A DNA stretch of 64,000 nucleotides from Flavobacterium sp. MDT1-60 (GCF_014844035.1 NZ_CP062159.1:3844001-3908000); one strand, 5' to 3'; shown: positions 36,215 to 45,190, counted from the stretch's first letter. A program made the numbers and translations. Notes: a model not told the origin generated them from the letters alone.

Positions 36215-36254
36215 AAAAACGAGATGTTTCTTTTAGAGAGGGTCTCGTTTTTTT
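36215..36254 (+). terminator. Terminator of the Kai operon
   Basis: Stem AAAAACGAGA/TCTCGTTTTT (36215-36224 with 36243-36252) with a T run. It shares its stem sequence and a GTTTCTTT loop segment with the terminator at 31530. Confidence 0.88.
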
Positions 36255-36260
36255 ATTAGG

Positions 36261-36343
36261 AGCTGTTTATTGCTATCCGCTGCAATCTTTTGTACCGAAC
36301 CCCAGTACAAAAGGATTTTCGCTTCTATCGGGGCTAGGGGATT
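36261..36343. repeat. Intergenic repeat element with an inverted core
   Basis: Imperfect arms GCAATCTTTTGTAC and GTACAAAAGGATTTTCGC (36282-36295 and 36305-36322), flanked by GCTATCCGC and GGGGCTAGGGG. This phrase recurs in flavobacterial intergenic DNA as far as I recall. There is no coding content. Confidence 0.55.
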
Positions 36344-36561
36344 TGGTTCTTAAGAAATTTTTATTTTATTAAACTTGTTTTCAAAATTTATGTAAGCTAT
36401 AATTATCAAAATTATATACTTTCATTAAAACATACATAGACTTACATAATGTTAAAATATAGGATACTTTTATTTTCATTTAAGGTAAAATAAAAGCAGC
36501 CTTAAAAGAAAAATTAAAACAATTAAAATAGTATTTTTGAAGATTAACAGAATTATATTAA

Positions 36562-39288
36562 ATGTCAACAAAGTTTTTTACAAATAAAGATACTAACAGC
36601 CTAATTAATAAGTTTGAAGGAGTCTTTAAAAATCAGAACGTTCATTATTTTGATGCGCTAATTGGCTATTTTAGAGCTTCAGGGTATTTCAATTTAAGAC
36701 CTTTCTTAGAAAATGTGCCTGAAATAAGAATCTTAGTTGGTATTAATGTTGATGACTTATCTGCAGAAGCACAAAAAAAAGGACAATTATATCTTGAAAA
36801 TAGGAATAAGACAAAGGAAGAATATCTAAATTTTGTTGCAGAGGATATATCTAAGGCATCTTATAAAAAAGAAATAGAAGAGGGAATTATTCAATTTATA
36901 GAAGATATTATTTCTAAAAAGGTGATAATTAAAGCTCATGGTAAAAGAGCCTTACATGCTAAAATTTATATATTTCGACCAAATCCTTTTAATGAACACA
37001 CTAACGGCAGTGTTATAACTGGTTCTTCTAATTTAACAGAAGCTGGCTTAGGAACTAATAACGCTTCAAACTATGAATTTAATGTTCTTTTAAAAGACCA
37101 TGAAGATGTTCTTTTTGCTACAAAAGAGTTTGAAGAACTTTGGAGTGAAGCAACTGAATTACTGCCGATTGATGTCAAAGGATTAAAAAAGAAAACTTAT
37201 CTAAACGAAGATATAACACCATATGAAGTTTATCTTAAAATGCTTATTGAGTACTTTGGTGATGCGATAATCAGAGATAAGATTTCAGGAAAAGACTTAC
37301 CAGAAGGATATACCAACTTACAGTATCAAGGTGATGCAGTTGCAGAAGGATATTATAAATTAATGAAACACAACGGTTTTATATTGGCCGATGTAGTTGG
37401 TTTAGGAAAAACAATTATTGCTACGAGAATAATAAAAAAATATATTGAGAAAAATGGATACAACACTAAGGTTCTGATTGTCTATCCAAATGCTCTCGAA
37501 GTTAACTGGAAAACTACAGTTAAAGATTTTGGATTGACAAATTATATTCAATTTATTTCAAATGGTAGTTTGCATAAAATTATTGATGGAGATAATGCTA
37601 ATTATCATAATCCAGAAGATTTTGATCTAATTGTTGTAGATGAAGCTCATAAATTTAGGACTTCAAATTCTAATATGTACGGCTTATTAGAATTGATTTG
37701 CAAAACTCCAAGAGTAACAGTGGGTAATGATATTGATAGAAAGAAAAAAGTAATCCTTATCTCAGCAACGCCTTTAAATAATAAACCTGATGATATTGCC
37801 AATCAGATTTATTTATTTCAGGATGCAAGGAAATCAACTATTGAAGGAGTTCCAAACTTGCAATCTTTCTTTTCAAATAAAGCAGAAGAATATAAAAATC
37901 TCTACAAAATAAAAGATCAGGATGAACTAATTAGAAAAGTAAAAGAAATTTATCTTCCAATTAGAGATAAAATATTCACTGAATTAGTAATTCGTAGAAC
38001 AAGGGCAGATATTAAAAACATAAAACGTTATAACGATGATGTTACTGCTCAAGGAATGTCCTTTCCGGAAGTAAAAGATCCTAAAAAAATTGAATATGCT
38101 TTTGATGATAAATTAGAAGTGTTGTTTTTTGAAACCATAAGTAAATTGGTTGAAGATTTAGGATATTACAGATATAGAGCAGTGGAGTTTATTAGTGATG
38201 AGCACGCTGATTTATATGATAATGCGCAATTGATTTCTAGACAACTTTCGATGATTATGAAGACCCAAATGGTCAAACGTTTGGAAAGTAGTTTTTTTGC
38301 ATTTAAGAGCTCATTAAATCGTTTTTGTATTTCCAATCAACGTATGATTAACATGTTTGAAAACAACAAAATATTTATTGCACCTGATTTAGATATTAAC
38401 AAACTATATGAAGATGGTAAGGAAGACAATATAGAAGCCATTATAGAAAAACTGAATGAGAATTCTCCAAATAACAATACTTATAAAGCTTCTGATTTTG
38501 ACCCTCAATTATTGGAAGGTCTAAAAAGAGACCAAGAATTATTAGATAATTTATTGAGTCAATGGAATTTTGTTAACTATGATCCAAAAACGGCGAAATT
38601 TATAGAATCTCTTAATGAAACATTATTAGAAACTAATAACCTTGAAAAGAAATTAGTAATTTTTTCCGAAAGTAAAGAAACGGTAAACTATTTAGCAGGA
38701 GAATTAGAAAAAGCAGGAAGAAAAGATGTATTGGCAATCAGTGCTCAAAACCACAAACAAAAGTTCAATACCATTCGAAAAAACTTTGATGCTAATTATC
38801 CAGACAAGCACGAAAACGATTATAATATTATAATTTCTACTGAAGTATTGGCGGAAGGAATCAACTTACATCGTTCTAACGTAATTCTAAATTATGACAT
38901 TCCTTGGAATGCCACTCGATTAATGCAACGTATTGGTCGCGTCAATCGTATTGGTACAAAAGCAAAAGAAATTTTGGTCTATAACTTTTATCCAACAGCA
39001 CAATCCAATAGCTTAATTGAATTAAACGAAAAAGCATTAAAAAAGCTACAAGGTTTTCACTCCGCTTTTGGGGAAGACAACAAAATATATTCAGAGAAAG
39101 AAGAATTAATTGAAAGTACTTTGGGCGACTTACAGCCCAAAGAAGAAGTGGACGAGCGTTTACAATATCTTGAAATAGTTCGCGAATTGTTTAACGACAA
39201 TCATAAAGAATACAAACGATTAAAAGATTTACCATTAAAAAGCCGTGTAGGGCGTTTAATGATTTATCGCATTGGATTGGAGAAATAA
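36562..39288 (+). CDS. PLD-nuclease/SNF2-type helicase, probably lacking its C-terminus
   Basis: 908 residues. The N-terminal part (about 10-215) has a phospholipase-D-like motif: HAKIYIFRPN with downstream GSVITGSSNLTEAG (HxK...SSN), as in nucleases. The rest is a superfamily 2 helicase: Walker A ADVVGLGKTIIATRII, Walker B VVDEAHKF, motif III LISATPLNN, and a C-terminal lobe with FSESKETVNYLAGEL, ISTEVLAEGINLHRSNVILNYD and RLMQRIGRVNRIGT. The family runs on for another 100 or more residues after LPLKSRVGR, but here it ends in LMIYRIGLEK. The next gene lacks its front half, so a deletion through both is likely. This helicase-nuclease type is common in phage-defence islands. The stretch is AT-rich and lies beside repeats. 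Confidence 0.85.
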   Translation: MSTKFFTNKDTNSLINKFEGVFKNQNVHYFDALIGYFRASGYFNLRPFLENVPEIRILVGINVDDLSAEAQKKGQLYLENRNKTKEEYLNFVAEDISKASYKKEIEEGIIQFIEDIISKKVIIKAHGKRALHAKIYIFRPNPFNEHTNGSVITGSSNLTEAGLGTNNASNYEFNVLLKDHEDVLFATKEFEELWSEATELLPIDVKGLKKKTYLNEDITPYEVYLKMLIEYFGDAIIRDKISGKDLPEGYTNLQYQGDAVAEGYYKLMKHNGFILADVVGLGKTIIATRIIKKYIEKNGYNTKVLIVYPNALEVNWKTTVKDFGLTNYIQFISNGSLHKIIDGDNANYHNPEDFDLIVVDEAHKFRTSNSNMYGLLELICKTPRVTVGNDIDRKKKVILISATPLNNKPDDIANQIYLFQDARKSTIEGVPNLQSFFSNKAEEYKNLYKIKDQDELIRKVKEIYLPIRDKIFTELVIRRTRADIKNIKRYNDDVTAQGMSFPEVKDPKKIEYAFDDKLEVLFFETISKLVEDLGYYRYRAVEFISDEHADLYDNAQLISRQLSMIMKTQMVKRLESSFFAFKSSLNRFCISNQRMINMFENNKIFIAPDLDINKLYEDGKEDNIEAIIEKLNENSPNNNTYKASDFDPQLLEGLKRDQELLDNLLSQWNFVNYDPKTAKFIESLNETLLETNNLEKKLVIFSESKETVNYLAGELEKAGRKDVLAISAQNHKQKFNTIRKNFDANYPDKHENDYNIIISTEVLAEGINLHRSNVILNYDIPWNATRLMQRIGRVNRIGTKAKEILVYNFYPTAQSNSLIELNEKALKKLQGFHSAFGEDNKIYSEKEELIESTLGDLQPKEEVDERLQYLEIVRELFNDNHKEYKRLKDLPLKSRVGRLMIYRIGLEK

Positions 39289-39356
39289 ATACATTAGTAA
39301 ATACTTTTTACACAAAACATTTTCAAGCTATTCATAATGAAAACATTAAAATTTCT

Positions 39357-40592
39357 TTGAATTATTCAAAAAAATTAGAATTTAAAAATGGACATCAACA
39401 ATTTTATTCTAAGGATAATAGAAATTATGAAAGATGGTATAACTATGTTGGATTTAACTTTCCTGAAATAGATTTAAAAATTGAAACATTAAACGCTGAC
39501 GGTACATATACCGAAATGACAAGACCACAGTCCTATTTTAACGAAGCCAAATTAACCAGTATTGCATTATCCGTTCGATTTAGTCTTCTAGACAGTAGTA
39601 TTAGACCAGACTTTGCTGGGCAATTTCTTGCATTAGATGATTTATTGGTTAGTATGGATATGAGTAATAGGGATAAGGTTTTGGATATTTTATTGGATGA
39701 GTATGCTTCAAAATATAAAATATATCTTTTTACCCACGAAAAAAGTTTTTTTGATTTTTGTATTTTCAAGATTGAGCAGCGAAAGAAAAAGAAAGAATGG
39801 GAAATAATGGAAATTCATTCAGGAGAAAATAAAACGGATAACCCAATATTGATTCCGTCGGGTTTAAATTATTATGACAAGGCAATAAAATATTTTCAAG
39901 CCAAAGACTACACAACAAGTTCTTTGTATTTAAGAAAAGAGTTAGAAAAATTAATTATTGATAGAATACCTGATGAATTTTCTAAAACGATAGACAATCA
40001 ATACCATAACCTTGAGCATTATTGGAAACTATTTATTGAGCGATATGAAAAACTAAATTTACCTGTAACTGAAGCAATAAAAACAAATTTCAAACAATCT
40101 AAATTAATGATTTTAAATCCTGAAGCTCATCATAACTTAGAATTACCTGTTTATAAATTAGAATTAGAAAGAGCCTTTGAATTAGTTAGAAATTTGCATG
40201 ATAATTACCCTATTCCAATAATGAAAGTTTTATTTTCAAAAGGAATGCTTATGCAATTTATTCACCCATCAGAAAATTATACTTTTGACTTAGAATTACT
40301 TACCGATTTTAGTGTCAACAACTTAAATGCAGCTAGCTTTGTTTCTATTCCAAGATGTAAAGTTATTAAATGGCAATATAATAATATTGAATTTTATGAT
40401 TTTTCAAAATTACAACCTATTGAGTATAGCTTAGAAAATCCAATAGTTCAAAAACTAAATCAAATTATTGATCGACATATTAATCATATTCCTTTACAAA
40501 TATCAAAAGCAATTTTTATTGAAAATTTAAATGTTAATAATAGTATTTGGTCTTTTAAAGAAATAATTGATAAGGTTGGAGTTACCTTATAA
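39357..40592 (+). CDS. C-terminal half of an SMC-like ATPase (5'-truncated) with a helical tail
   Basis: 411 residues from a TTG at 39357, but the frame stays open from 39207, overlapping the helicase end, and the upstream translation (INTLVNTFYTKHFQAIH) also looks like ATPase sequence. Visible motifs are the C-terminal half only: a signature-like region PQSYFNEAKLTSIALSVRF, Walker B plus D-loop FLALDDLLVSMDMSNRDKV, and the H-loop IYLFTHEKS. The Walker A half and coiled-coil arms are missing. From about residue 165 a helical domain (YYDKAIKYFQAKDYTTSSLYLRKELEKLI) resembles HEPN/Abi-type tails of defence ATPases. It is probably non-functional or a remnant. If so, the helicase and this gene are two ends of a partly deleted system. 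Confidence 0.65.
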   Translation: MNYSKKLEFKNGHQQFYSKDNRNYERWYNYVGFNFPEIDLKIETLNADGTYTEMTRPQSYFNEAKLTSIALSVRFSLLDSSIRPDFAGQFLALDDLLVSMDMSNRDKVLDILLDEYASKYKIYLFTHEKSFFDFCIFKIEQRKKKKEWEIMEIHSGENKTDNPILIPSGLNYYDKAIKYFQAKDYTTSSLYLRKELEKLIIDRIPDEFSKTIDNQYHNLEHYWKLFIERYEKLNLPVTEAIKTNFKQSKLMILNPEAHHNLELPVYKLELERAFELVRNLHDNYPIPIMKVLFSKGMLMQFIHPSENYTFDLELLTDFSVNNLNAASFVSIPRCKVIKWQYNNIEFYDFSKLQPIEYSLENPIVQKLNQIIDRHINHIPLQISKAIFIENLNVNNSIWSFKEIIDKVGVTL

Positions 40593-40787
40593 ATTATTGA
40601 ATAATTTAATCAAATACTTCAATACATCCCCGCTCCGCAAAGTGTTCCATTCTTTCGCTGCGCAAACGTCTCTGACTTTGCGCCATTTCAACAAGCCCAC
40701 AATTGAAAACAAAAACGCCTCAAAGTCTCCGACTTTAAACTAAGGTCTACTTAAATACAATAAACCTAACAACTTTTTCACAACAAC

Positions 40788-40832
40788 AAAAAAAAGAGGA
40801 ATATCTAAAACTTCCGTTTTAAGATATTCCTC
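40788..40832 (-). terminator. Intrinsic terminator of the RidA gene
   Basis: On the minus strand, GAGGAATATCTTAAAAC pairs with GTTTTAGATATTCCTC across a 4-base loop, with one bulge, followed by a run of T (plus-strand A run at 40788-40795). Confidence 0.88.
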
Positions 40833-40854
40833 AATACTATTAATAACAATTAAA

Positions 40855-41325
40855 TTACTTTACAACCGTAGCTTCAAATTCTATTTTTAGCGTTTCAAAA
40901 AGACTTTTAACTTCCATTAAAGAGGTAGCTTGTTTAATGCCGTGTTTGGCAATCCAATCCTGAAAAAGCGAAAAATGAGGCCAAAACTCCGCTGCCGAAG
41001 TCGTATAAATAGTGAGTCTGACAATTCCGTTAGGTTCGTATCCTGCCTGGGTAACGACCGTTTCCAGATTTTGCAGCGCCAAAATGATTTGAGATTTCAT
41101 ATCTTCGGTGCTTGAGGTTCCGTCAGCATTCACTGCAGCCTGACCGGAAACATATAAGGTTCCTGCTGGTTGTTTTACTTCGACAGCCTGAACATAACTG
41201 CGCTCGTCCTGCCATTTCCACGGATTTGTGATGTGTTTTTCCATTTGCTTTGCGTTTTTATTTTGTGCCATTCCAGACACCATTGTGAATAATGTAATAG
41301 CTAAAATCGTCGTGATTTTTTTCAT
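40855..41325 (-). CDS. Secreted RidA/YjgF-family protein
   Basis: 156 residues from the ATG at 41325 (an upstream ATG at 41352 would prepend nine residues to a perfect signal peptide). The signal is MKKITTILAITLFTMVSGMAQ; the mature part is a RidA domain (LYVSGQAAVNADGTSSTEDMKSQIILALQNLETVVTQAGYEPNGIVRLTIYTT). Cytosolic RidA deaminates reactive enamines/imines, but the usual catalytic Arg motif is not evident here and export to the periplasm makes the role uncertain. The gene lies downstream of a Crp/Fnr-family regulator on the same strand, with a Crp-like palindrome and a -7 box in the gap. Confidence 0.9.
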   Translation of the reverse strand: MKKITTILAITLFTMVSGMAQNKNAKQMEKHITNPWKWQDERSYVQAVEVKQPAGTLYVSGQAAVNADGTSSTEDMKSQIILALQNLETVVTQAGYEPNGIVRLTIYTTSAAEFWPHFSLFQDWIAKHGIKQATSLMEVKSLFETLKIEFEATVVK

Positions 41326-41392
41326 AACTGCTATTTTAAATTTGCAAAGCAAAGTTCCCGATTATCCGTAAACCGCGACTTGACATAAATCA

Positions 41393-41416
41393 CAAATATA
41401 AAGTGAGGTATATCAC
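41393..41416 (-). promoter_or_regulatory. RidA promoter box and adjacent Crp/Fnr-like site
   Basis: Minus-strand TATATTTG (41393-41400) is the -7 box. GTGA-N6-TCAC at 41403-41416 is a perfect Crp-type palindrome (consensus TGTGA-N6-TCACA) placed just upstream of it. It begins just after the Crp gene, which suggests that the neighbouring regulator acts here. Confidence 0.55.
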
Positions 41417-41417
41417 A

Positions 41418-41981
41418 CTAAGCTGATAAACGGCTTAAAGTTTCACGCGAAATCCCCAAATAAGAGGCAATCAAACTTTTGGGAACGCGCTGCATTAGCG
41501 ACGGATATTGTTTGAGCAATTGTTCGTAACGCTCTTTGGAGTTGGAAGTCAACCATGAAATAATACGGCGTTGTGAACCCAGAAAACCAAAATTGGCTTT
41601 TTCGAGAAAGAAGCGCTGCATTTTCTGGAGGCCGTCGCAAAGGTTATTATAATCTTCTAGCGTACAGCACAAAACTTCGGTATCTTCTAAACATTCTAAG
41701 GATAATGTGGCTTCCGTCTGCGTAAAAAAGGCGTAATAATCACTTTCCCACCAATCTTCCATTGCAAAAGAAACAATGTGCGGTTTTCCTCCATTATCTG
41801 TATGAACGAGTTTTAAAAGCCCGGAAATTACAAAATAACAATACCGGACCGTATCGCCTTCCTGTATAATAAATTGGTGTTTCTTAAATTTTTTAGTGGT
41901 AAAATGGGTGCTTATAAACGCAAACTCATCAGCTGTAAGAGGTACTATTTTTTCGATATGTTGCCTTAATTTTTCGTGCAT
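41418..41981 (-). CDS. Crp/Fnr family transcriptional regulator
   Basis: 187 residues. The N-terminal two thirds is the cyclic-nucleotide-type beta-roll (HQFIIQEGDTVRYCYFVISGLLKLVHTDNGGKPHIVSFAMEDWWESDYYAFF); the C-terminal helix-turn-helix is VPKSLIASYLGISRETLSRL. No Fe-S Cys cluster of Fnr is present. Bacteroidota proteins of this short type often lack a proven ligand. It is upstream of the secreted RidA gene, with a Crp-like palindrome between them. A 17-base palindrome lies in its own leader. Confidence 0.93.
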   Translation of the reverse strand: MHEKLRQHIEKIVPLTADEFAFISTHFTTKKFKKHQFIIQEGDTVRYCYFVISGLLKLVHTDNGGKPHIVSFAMEDWWESDYYAFFTQTEATLSLECLEDTEVLCCTLEDYNNLCDGLQKMQRFFLEKANFGFLGSQRRIISWLTSNSKERYEQLLKQYPSLMQRVPKSLIASYLGISRETLSRLSA

Positions 41982-42000
41982 ACAAAGAGTTGTTAATCCG

Positions 42001-42017
42001 AATAAGCGTTGCTTATT
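42001..42017. promoter_or_regulatory. Palindrome AATAAGC-GTT-GCTTATT in the crp-like leader
   Basis: A perfect 7+3+7 palindrome 19 bases before the start codon of the Crp/Fnr gene. A minus-strand TATTTTTG box lies further upstream (42033-42040). It could be an operator; there is no second copy nearby. Confidence 0.4.
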
Positions 42018-42185
42018 TAAATCTGTTTATTGCAAAAATAAAGCATTTATCATTAAGTCGATTGCTTCTATTTTTCGGGCTATCAGGAAAGAATTAATCC
42101 GGAATTTCACAGCTGCATATTTTAAATAAAATATTTGCCTGATGGAGTTATTTTCTAAGACAGCTTCGGATTGATGGCTCTTTTT

Positions 42186-43190
42186 TTATTTATGAAATTT
42201 ATCTTCTCCCCATTTGGAAGGGTTGTTTTCTATATAGGTCTGAATAGTATCAAATGATTTAGAATTTCTGATAATATGATCATGAAATCTGGAATGCCAC
42301 TTAAAATCAGCATGAATTTTACGCATTTCAAAACTACACCTGCCTTTATACCATCGAATAATACGCGATATATTTTCATTTAGCATTGGATTTTTATCTC
42401 CTGCAATCCCGCCCTTGCATATGCGTATTTCATGATCAATTAATCGCGGATCTAGTACAGACGCGATTAATCGCGTCTGTACGGTTTCATTATCCATTAT
42501 TTGCGTCCCAACAATTTCATTATCAATTAATCGCGGATCTATATCATTATTATTTAATTGCGGATTTGGATCTGCGTTTTCTGGAGGAGACGCGATGAAT
42601 CGCGTCTTTGCGGTTTCATTATCCATTATTCGCGTCTTTGCATTTTCATTATTACTTAATTGTGGATCTACATCATTATTATTTAATTGCGAATTTGGAT
42701 CTGCATTTTCGGGAGGAGACGCGATGAATCGCGTCTCTACGGTTTCATTATCCATTATTCGCGTCTTTGCATTTTCGTTATTACTTAATTGTGGGGCTAC
42801 ATCATTATTATTTAATTGCGAATTTGGATCTGCATTTTCGGGAGGAGACGCGATGAATCGCGTCTCTACGGTTTTATTATCATTTAATCGCGTCATTACG
42901 GATGCAGATTTATTGATAATTAATATTCCATGCATGTGATTGGGCATGATTACAAAATTTCCTAATTCGACATATGGAAATTGATTGGTAATCTCCTGCC
43001 ATAAATCGTGGGCTAATTTTCCCAATTCATTCAATTGCATTTCACGTTCAAAAATCTCCCCAAAATAATGCTGCATCTTATCCGTACATATTGTGATAAA
43101 ATAGGCACCATTTGCACCATAATCCCAATTTTCTAATCTGGCTGATGGAATGCGATATTTATTCTGAAATTTTTTCATTTTCATTTTCAT
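42186..43190 (-). CDS. REP-associated (IS200-like, Y1-type) transposase expanded by in-frame repeats
   Basis: 334 residues. The first 115 and last 65 residues form an intact HUH-type Y1 transposase domain of the RAYT kind: ENWDYGANGAYFITICTDK, the HUH motif in FVIMPNHMHGILI, and ISRIIRWYKGRCSFE with WHSRFHDHIIRN and FDTIQTYIENNPSKW, whose Tyr is the likely nucleophile. Between them about 150 extra residues are made of a 43-residue repeat (VETRFIASPPENADPNSQL type) encoded by four 129-bp tandem units that each contain a REP palindrome. The reading frame is preserved because 129 is a multiple of 3. RAYTs normally mobilise REP elements and are about 180-240 residues long. Whether the expanded enzyme is active is unknown. 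Confidence 0.9.
   Translation of the reverse strand: MKMKMKKFQNKYRIPSARLENWDYGANGAYFITICTDKMQHYFGEIFEREMQLNELGKLAHDLWQEITNQFPYVELGNFVIMPNHMHGILIINKSASVMTRLNDNKTVETRFIASPPENADPNSQLNNNDVAPQLSNNENAKTRIMDNETVETRFIASPPENADPNSQLNNNDVDPQLSNNENAKTRIMDNETAKTRFIASPPENADPNPQLNNNDIDPRLIDNEIVGTQIMDNETVQTRLIASVLDPRLIDHEIRICKGGIAGDKNPMLNENISRIIRWYKGRCSFEMRKIHADFKWHSRFHDHIIRNSKSFDTIQTYIENNPSKWGEDKFHK
42455..42875. repeat. Four 129-bp units, each with an 18-base REP palindrome, inside the transposase gene
   Basis: Palindromes GACGCGATGAATCGCGTC occur at 42589, 42718 and 42847, and GACGCGATTAATCGCGTC at 42460. The spacing is exactly 129 bases each time. Unit sequence between them is also alike, the unit at 42460 being the most diverged. 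Confidence 0.95.
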
Positions 43191-43250
43191 TTCATTTTCT
43201 AAGATAAAAGCAATCGATCATCTCTATATATTCATGATAATCTGCAAAGT

Positions 43251-43420
43251 ACAGACGCGATTCATCGCGTCTCACACAACGCTAATCAATCCCAATATAG
43301 ATGGCGATTCATCGTGTCTCACACAACGCTAATCAATCCCAATTATAAAGATGGCGATTCATCGCGTCTCACACAACGCTAATCAATCCCAATTATATAG
43401 ATGGCTATTTATCGCATATC
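43251..43420. repeat. Cluster of four REP elements upstream of the transposase gene
   Basis: GACGCGATTCATCGCGTC at 43254-43271 and three related copies at about 43300, 43350 and 43400, spaced 48-50 bases, joined by a conserved phrase CACACAACGCTAATCAATCCC. The last copy is decayed. The core matches the palindromes inside the transposase gene. Confidence 0.93.
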
Positions 43421-43619
43421 AGGAATGTGAATCGATTCAATACTTTTAAATTCTTTAATCTAAATATAGCAAATAATCTTAATGCAACTAATAAATTTGA
43501 AGGAAAAAATTTACATATTTATTAAGCATTTTAGAAAAGAAATAAGATAAAAGAATACAGCACGAACCAGTAATAACTCTTAAACATTACATCTTTCTTA
43601 GCAATACTAGTATCAAAAA

Positions 43620-43657
43620 AAAACTGCGTAAAATCTAAAAGGATTTTACGCAGTTTT
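43620..43657. terminator. Terminator of the metNIQ operon (bidirectional)
   Basis: A 16-bp perfect stem AAAACTGCGTAAAATC/GATTTTACGCAGTTTT (43620-43635 with 43642-43657) flanked by A and T runs, so it can work on both strands. It lies 26 bases after metQ. Confidence 0.9.
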
Positions 43658-43682
43658 TTTTATTCTAGCATTTTTTCTTCAA

Positions 43683-44501
43683 TTACCACCCCTTCACAGC
43701 CCCGCCTTTAAATTCGCGAACAGCTGCCTGCTCTACTGCTGCAGATTGAAAGGCCTGAAGAAACTGTTTTACCTTTTCCTCATTTTTATTGTCTTCACGG
43801 CTTACCACCAGATTTACATACGGAGAATCTTTATCTTCTACAAACAAGGCATCACGTGAAGGAACCAAACCGGCCTGAGAAGCAAAAGTGTTGTTGATAA
43901 TAGCAATCGAAACATTTTGATCGTCTAAAGCACGAGGCAATTGAGGCGCTTCTAATTCTAATATTTTTAGATTTTTGGGATTACTTATAATATCTGTCAC
44001 TTTTGGTAATAAACCAACTCCTGCACGCAATTTTAATAAACCGTTTTTTTCCAAAAGTAGTAACGAACGCCCTCCGTTTGTTGGATCATTTGGAATAATG
44101 ATCGTGCTTTCGTTTTTCAATTCAGAAAGACTTTTTATTTTTTTAGAATAGGCCGCAATCGGATAAATAAATGTTTTTCCAATTATGGCTAATTTGTAAC
44201 CCCGTTGTTTAGACTGCTCATCCAAATAAGGTTTGTGCTGAAAAGCATTGGCATCAATATCGCCCTGGCTCAACGCTTCGTTCGGAATTACATAATCGTT
44301 AAAAGAAACCAATTCAACCTCAAGTCCGTATTTTTCTTTAGCGACTTTTTTAGCAGCCTCTGCTACTTTCAATTCTGGTCCTGAAGCTACACCCACTTTA
44401 ATATAATGTGGATCATTATTTTTACTTTTTCCGCAATTGGCAACAACAAGTGATAAGGCAATAATTCCAGTTAATTTTAAAAAATTTGTTCTACTAATCA
44501 T
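43683..44501 (-). CDS. metQ: Methionine ABC transporter substrate-binding lipoprotein
   Basis: 272 residues. A lipoprotein signal with lipobox VVANCG puts Cys23 as the lipidated residue, so it is membrane-anchored on the periplasmic side. The mature chain is NlpA/MetQ: IKVGVASGPELKVAEAAKKVAKEKYGLEVELVSFNDYVIPNEALSQGDIDANAFQHKPYLDE and the later IPNDPTNGGRSLLLLEKNGLLKL. It binds methionine for the MetNI importer encoded upstream in the same operon, 35 bases away, and is the last gene before the terminator. Confidence 0.95.
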   Translation of the reverse strand: MISRTNFLKLTGIIALSLVVANCGKSKNNDPHYIKVGVASGPELKVAEAAKKVAKEKYGLEVELVSFNDYVIPNEALSQGDIDANAFQHKPYLDEQSKQRGYKLAIIGKTFIYPIAAYSKKIKSLSELKNESTIIIPNDPTNGGRSLLLLEKNGLLKLRAGVGLLPKVTDIISNPKNLKILELEAPQLPRALDDQNVSIAIINNTFASQAGLVPSRDALFVEDKDSPYVNLVVSREDNKNEEKVKQFLQAFQSAAVEQAAVREFKGGAVKGW

Positions 44502-44536
44502 GCGTATAATTTTTAATTGATAATTTTTAATTGATA

Positions 44537-45190
44537 CTATCTGTGATCAAATCGTTTTGATAAAGTGTCGCCGGCAAACTGAATAAGAAACACCAGAATC
44601 ACAAGTAAAGCTAATACCGAATTCATAGTTACAGCATCATAACCAATATAACCGTACTGATAGCCCACTTGTCCTAAACCGCCCGCTCCTACTGCTCCGC
44701 CCATTGCAGAGTAACCTACAAGTGTAATTAAAGTAATGGATGCTGCGTTTATCAAAGAAGGCAAAGCTTCCGGCAATAATACTTTGTATACAATTTGAAA
44801 AGGTGTTGCGCCTAAAGCTCTTGCGGCTTCAATTAATCCGGATGGCAAGCTTAAAAGACTATTCTCTACCAATCGTGCAATAAACGGTGCTGCCCCTATA
44901 CTTAGCGGAACCAATGCCGCACTGACACCAATAGAGGTTCCGACAATCGCGCGGGTAAACGGAATCATCCAGACGATTAATATAATGAAGGGTATAGAAC
45001 GGAATATATTCACCAAAATAGATACTATTCTATTTAAAACGGGTTGTTCTAATATTTGATTTTTTCGGGTAAGGAAAAGCAAAATACCTGTTGGAAGTCC
45101 TAGCAGAAAACCAAAAAAGCCAGACAAAAACGTCATGATGATCGTTTCCCAGGTTCCTTTTAATAATAATTCAATAATGGATTCAGACAT
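44537..45190 (-). CDS. metI: Methionine ABC transporter permease
   Basis: 217 residues with five membrane segments and the ABC-permease EAA loop, [29 protein letters not shown]. It overlaps the metN gene by 8 bases and precedes metQ by 35 bases. Two copies form the channel of the methionine importer. Confidence 0.95.
   Translation of the reverse strand: MSESIIELLLKGTWETIIMTFLSGFFGFLLGLPTGILLFLTRKNQILEQPVLNRIVSILVNIFRSIPFIILIVWMIPFTRAIVGTSIGVSAALVPLSIGAAPFIARLVENSLLSLPSGLIEAARALGATPFQIVYKVLLPEALPSLINAASITLITLVGYSAMGGAVGAGGLGQVGYQYGYIGYDAVTMNSVLALLVILVFLIQFAGDTLSKRFDHR

Noticed and set aside
42386..42939. Plus-strand open frames opposite the transposase gene
   Set aside because: They are antisense to the repeat-expanded transposase and mirror its 129-bp unit; no independent coding evidence.
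43251..43420. Possible CRISPR array upstream of the transposase
   Set aside because: The spacer phrases between palindromes are the same in each unit, and the palindrome recurs inside the transposase gene, so it is a REP cluster.
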